Under the pieces are notes generated by a model, which made no database searches, was not told the DNA's origin, and was given only the letters and a program-made list of their open reading frames with translations. 7,602 bases of DNA from Thermodesulfobacteriota bacterium (GTDB lineage Bacteria; Desulfobacterota; BSN033; UBA1163), in the NCBI GenBank assembly GCA_030024065.1, contig JASEIE010000197.1, positions 1 through 7,602 on the forward strand. Direction: 5' to 3'. The position numbers and the translations under genes are program-made. How positions within the stretch are numbered: position 1 is the first letter of the stretch; every line of letters starts with the position of its first letter. Of the stretch, positions 5,737 through 7,602 are shown one piece after another.

Positions 5737-7107
5737 TTAACCCACCACCTCGTAGATGGCCAAAGGCACTGAACTGCCCTTCACCGAAACCTCTCCCAGA
5801 CTCCGCAATGGATAGGGATGTCCATCGGGCAACCGATCGGCGACCTGGTCTGAAATAAGCATTTCAACACCCATGGATTTCGTTAATTCTTCAAGGCGCT
5901 TGGCTAGGTTGACGGTGAGACCTAAGACAGTGGAGTCCATCCGATCGGTAGAGCCGATCGTTCCCAGAATGACTGGCCCGTAGTGAAGGCCGATGCCGAT
6001 ACGGATGGTTTGATCAACAGGATCGTTCTTCTCAGCATTAAAAGACCTGACAGCAGCAAGCATCCCCGCCCCACAGGCCACAGCCCGCTTGGCCGAATCA
6101 GCGCCTTCGAAGATGCATAAAACGGCATCCCCTAAGAATTTGTCGATCACTCCCTGCCTCGCATTGACCACACGGGCGATTTGTTCATAGAGTTGATTGA
6201 CCAGAGTGACCAATTGGCCCGGGTTGAGATGTTCCGATAAAGCGGTAAATCCACGAATGTCGCAAAAGAGGATGGTTACCCATTGCTGGTCGGCTTGACC
6301 CAGACGGATCGATCCGAGGCCTTGAGTGGCGATGCGATGGAGATAAGCAGGAGGGACGAATTTTTCGAAGACATCCCGGGCTTCACGGACAGCCAACTCC
6401 AGAGATCGAAAATGGATGGCGACCGTGATGGTCAGGAAGATCGAGAGCCAGAACGAGGTGAACCATAAGACCTGACCTTCAATGGGGACAGAAACCCCGG
6501 CAGAACGGAGGGCGTCATGGAGCCCACCTAAAAGCCAGAATGCCATTCCGATGCCAAAGGGAAGAAGATAGGTCGGCCTTTCCGCTTTCATTCGCCGTAA
6601 TTTTAAAACCGTGGAAAGGAAGTAGAATAGGCAGACGAAAAGAGAGAAGAAATGGATCAGGGGCCTGAGAACCTTGGACTGAGGCCTCATGATGCCTGAA
6701 GCAATCTCATGAGGCACAAGGGGATGTCCCATCAACCAGGGGCCTTGCCCCAGAAGGGCCAGACCGGCAAGGAGGAGGCTTATCCCGATCATCAATCTGT
6801 ACAGCCATCCATGTCTATCATTAGAAAGGGAGGAATTGAACCAGCCCCAGCTTGCTGGTAAAAGGGCTAATGCGGCCAGGTCAATCCGATATCCCAGAAT
6901 GATGGATTGGGGTGATTTCTGAAAGCCGTAAACGACCCAGCCCAGAAAAAAGAAGGTGGAGAGAAGATAGAAAAGTAAGAGACTTCTTAAGGGGCGGTAT
7001 GAATGATAAGGGATCAGGGTAATCAGACACAGAATAGCCATGACCGCATTGGCAATAAAACCAATGGAAGGTCCAACACTGTAATGGGGAATGAGGTTAG
7101 GAAGCAT
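5737..7107 (-). CDS. Membrane-bound class III adenylate cyclase with 7TM-like N-terminus
   Basis: The 456-residue product has about seven hydrophobic segments (near 13-33, 40-61, 72-90, 102-120, 150-169, 181-197, 213-232). A linker FEKFVPPAYLHRI (248-260) and a C-terminal class III nucleotide cyclase domain (about 275-456) follow. The catalytic set is complete: metal aspartates D283 (FCDIRGFT) and D327 (FLGDAV), adenine-selecting K323 and T393 (T in TVLG), and transition-state N400 and R404 (TVNLAKR). K plus T indicates a class IIIb adenylate cyclase making cAMP. The usual GDTVN reads GLTVN, a non-catalytic change. The N-terminus resembles the 7TM sensor region of some histidine kinases and probably senses a membrane or periplasmic signal; the ligand is unknown. 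ATG 7107 follows GGGGAA by 5 bases. It is convergent with mlaD and lies 28 bp after the ancestral hepT stop on the same strand. Confidence 0.9.
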   Translation of the reverse strand: MLPNLIPHYSVGPSIGFIANAVMAILCLITLIPYHSYRPLRSLLLFYLLSTFFFLGWVVYGFQKSPQSIILGYRIDLAALALLPASWGWFNSSLSNDRHGWLYRLMIGISLLLAGLALLGQGPWLMGHPLVPHEIASGIMRPQSKVLRPLIHFFSLFVCLFYFLSTVLKLRRMKAERPTYLLPFGIGMAFWLLGGLHDALRSAGVSVPIEGQVLWFTSFWLSIFLTITVAIHFRSLELAVREARDVFEKFVPPAYLHRIATQGLGSIRLGQADQQWVTILFCDIRGFTALSEHLNPGQLVTLVNQLYEQIARVVNARQGVIDKFLGDAVLCIFEGADSAKRAVACGAGMLAAVRSFNAEKNDPVDQTIRIGIGLHYGPVILGTIGSTDRMDSTVLGLTVNLAKRLEELTKSMGVEMLISDQVADRLPDGHPYPLRSLGEVSVKGSSVPLAIYEVVG

Positions 7108-7135
7108 GTGGTTCCCCGCAAGTTAAAGATGATAG

Positions 7136-7236
7136 CTACGTCCTTTTATTCTCTCCGTAATGTAAAATATTTTCGATTTGTCTTTTAAGATTTGGCAGAC
7201 GTTTTTTTATCACATCCCATAAAATGTCCCAGTTTA
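7136..7236 (-). pseudogene. hepT: Severed 3' end of hepT
   Basis: Read on the - strand from the flanking direct repeat at 7233-7236, these bases encode WDILWDVIKK then RLPNLKRQIENIL and HYGENKRT, ending at TAG 7136-7138. This matches the C-terminal helix expected of HepT/DUF86 proteins (pattern W..i...LP.L...I..IL). It has no start codon of its own. Insertion of the 93-bp element plus a 4-base duplication (97 bp, not a multiple of 3) put it out of frame with the rest of hepT. Splicing 7583-7334 to 7236-7136 gives exactly 117 codons, i.e. 116 residues plus stop. Confidence 0.85.
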
Positions 7237-7329
7237 CCCCGTTAGAAATAATGCCCCGCTGCTCTGCAGCGGGGTTACATTCAAATAATTCCGGCGGGGT
7301 TTAATGCCCCGCTGGAATTTCTAACGGGG
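7237..7329. mobile_element. 93-bp MITE-like palindromic element inserted in hepT
   Basis: Perfect 13-bp terminal inverted repeats CCCCGTTAGAAAT (7237-7249) and ATTTCTAACGGGG (7317-7329) bound the element. It is flanked by TTTA on both sides (7233-7236 and 7330-7333), consistent with a target duplication. Inside are two strong hairpins: CCCCGCTGC-TCT-GCAGCGGGG (7254-7274), and a 13-bp stem with one G-T wobble (7287-7299 with 7307-7319) around a TTTAATG loop. On either strand the whole could fold as a three-way junction. It encodes no protein, so it would need a transposase supplied elsewhere; that is inference from its form. The boundary is confirmed by the hepT frame it interrupts. The exact cut within the TAAA direct repeat cannot be resolved, but every choice restores the same empty site. 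Confidence 0.85.
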
Positions 7330-7583
7330 TTTACACCGAAATAATAATGAATGATTTTATCCCTTAGCCCTGAAATCTTTTTCCATTCAATATCTTTATG
7401 CTTTTTCTTGAAATCAGCAGGGAGGTTCTTTGTGGCTTCTCCAATAATTTCAAAACTTCTTGAACAGGCCCTTTTCAGGACCTCGTTTTGGATAAATTCT
7501 TCGAAGCGTAATCCATTGGTTTCCTTTAACAGAAAACTTATTTCATCAAGAATATGCTTCAAAAAAGGTTCCTCATGCTTCAT
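7281..7583 (-). CDS. hepT: HepT-like HEPN (DUF86) toxin, C-terminus replaced by element
   Basis: HepT is the HEPN-domain RNase toxin of MntA-HepT toxin-antitoxin pairs, in which MntA neutralises it by AMPylating a tyrosine. Residues 1-85 match the family: LKHILDEISFLL near the start, LKRACSRSFEIIGEATKNLP (36-55), then W67 and GLRDKIIHYYFGV (72-84) with the RX4HXY motif as R74, H79, Y81. Residues 86-100 (PVRNSSGALNPAGII) are encoded by the inserted element, and the stop TGA at 7281-7283 lies inside it. The native C-terminal helix of 31 residues is lost. ATG 7583 is preceded by AGAGGTGAG on the - strand. A partner mntA, if present, would be expected next door beyond the right edge. Whether the 100-residue protein folds is unknown; it is best treated as a disrupted gene. 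Confidence 0.85.
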   Translation of the reverse strand: MKHEEPFLKHILDEISFLLKETNGLRFEEFIQNEVLKRACSRSFEIIGEATKNLPADFKKKHKDIEWKKISGLRDKIIHYYFGVNPVRNSSGALNPAGII

Positions 7584-7602
7584 ACCATCTCACCTCTTTT
7601 TC

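Noticed and set aside
7003..7188. 61-residue + frame across the cyclase start and hepT remnant
   Set aside because: It is antisense to two better-supported coding regions and lacks a ribosome site.
7237..7329. Possible tRNA-like or structured RNA gene
   Set aside because: The two-hairpin fold with closing stem lacks tRNA hallmarks, and the interrupted hepT frame shows it is an inserted element.

Overview
The window looks like a chromosomal stretch from a Gram-negative, outer-membrane-bearing bacterium of moderate G+C. A Desulfobacterota-like ('deltaproteobacterial') or related uncultured lineage is my best guess. The grounds are an MlaEFD/MCE lipid-transport operon, a B12-type radical SAM protein tail, a 7TM class III cyclase, and intergenic palindromic repeats of a kind common in such genomes. 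The lineage is inference; no rRNA or marker gene is present.

Left part, all on the + strand. The 3' end of a radical SAM gene (2-481) is followed after 34 bp by an exported UPF0173-type metallo-beta-lactamase-fold hydrolase (516-1307). A gene-free stretch (1308-1649) is packed with short palindromes and one dispersed inverted-repeat element. A D-2-hydroxyacid dehydrogenase of the glyoxylate/hydroxypyruvate reductase type follows (1650-2672).

Middle, + strand. After a hairpin, a candidate promoter and a second copy of the inverted-repeat element comes a compact operon: mlaE permease (2936-3703), mlaF ATPase (3700-4440, 4-bp ATGA overlap) and mlaD MCE protein (4465-5670). Together they would form the inner-membrane core of an ABC-type phospholipid transporter. 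MlaD carries an array of 34-residue helical repeats after its MCE domain. No mlaC or mlaB lies in the window. Two hairpins (5671-5736) close the operon where it meets a gene on the opposite strand.

Right part, - strand. A membrane-bound class III adenylate cyclase (5737-7107) lies 28 bp downstream of what was once a HepT (HEPN/DUF86) toxin gene. That hepT is interrupted by a 93-bp palindromic MITE-like element with perfect 13-bp terminal inverted repeats, flanked by a 4-bp direct repeat (TTTA on +). Removing the element and one direct repeat restores a continuous 116-residue HepT frame ending at 7136. The present frame (7281-7583) keeps the RX4HXY motif, but its last 15 residues are encoded by the element. 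This reconstructable insertion is the most informative observation here. I see no CRISPR array, tRNA or rRNA, and no wholly new multi-gene system.
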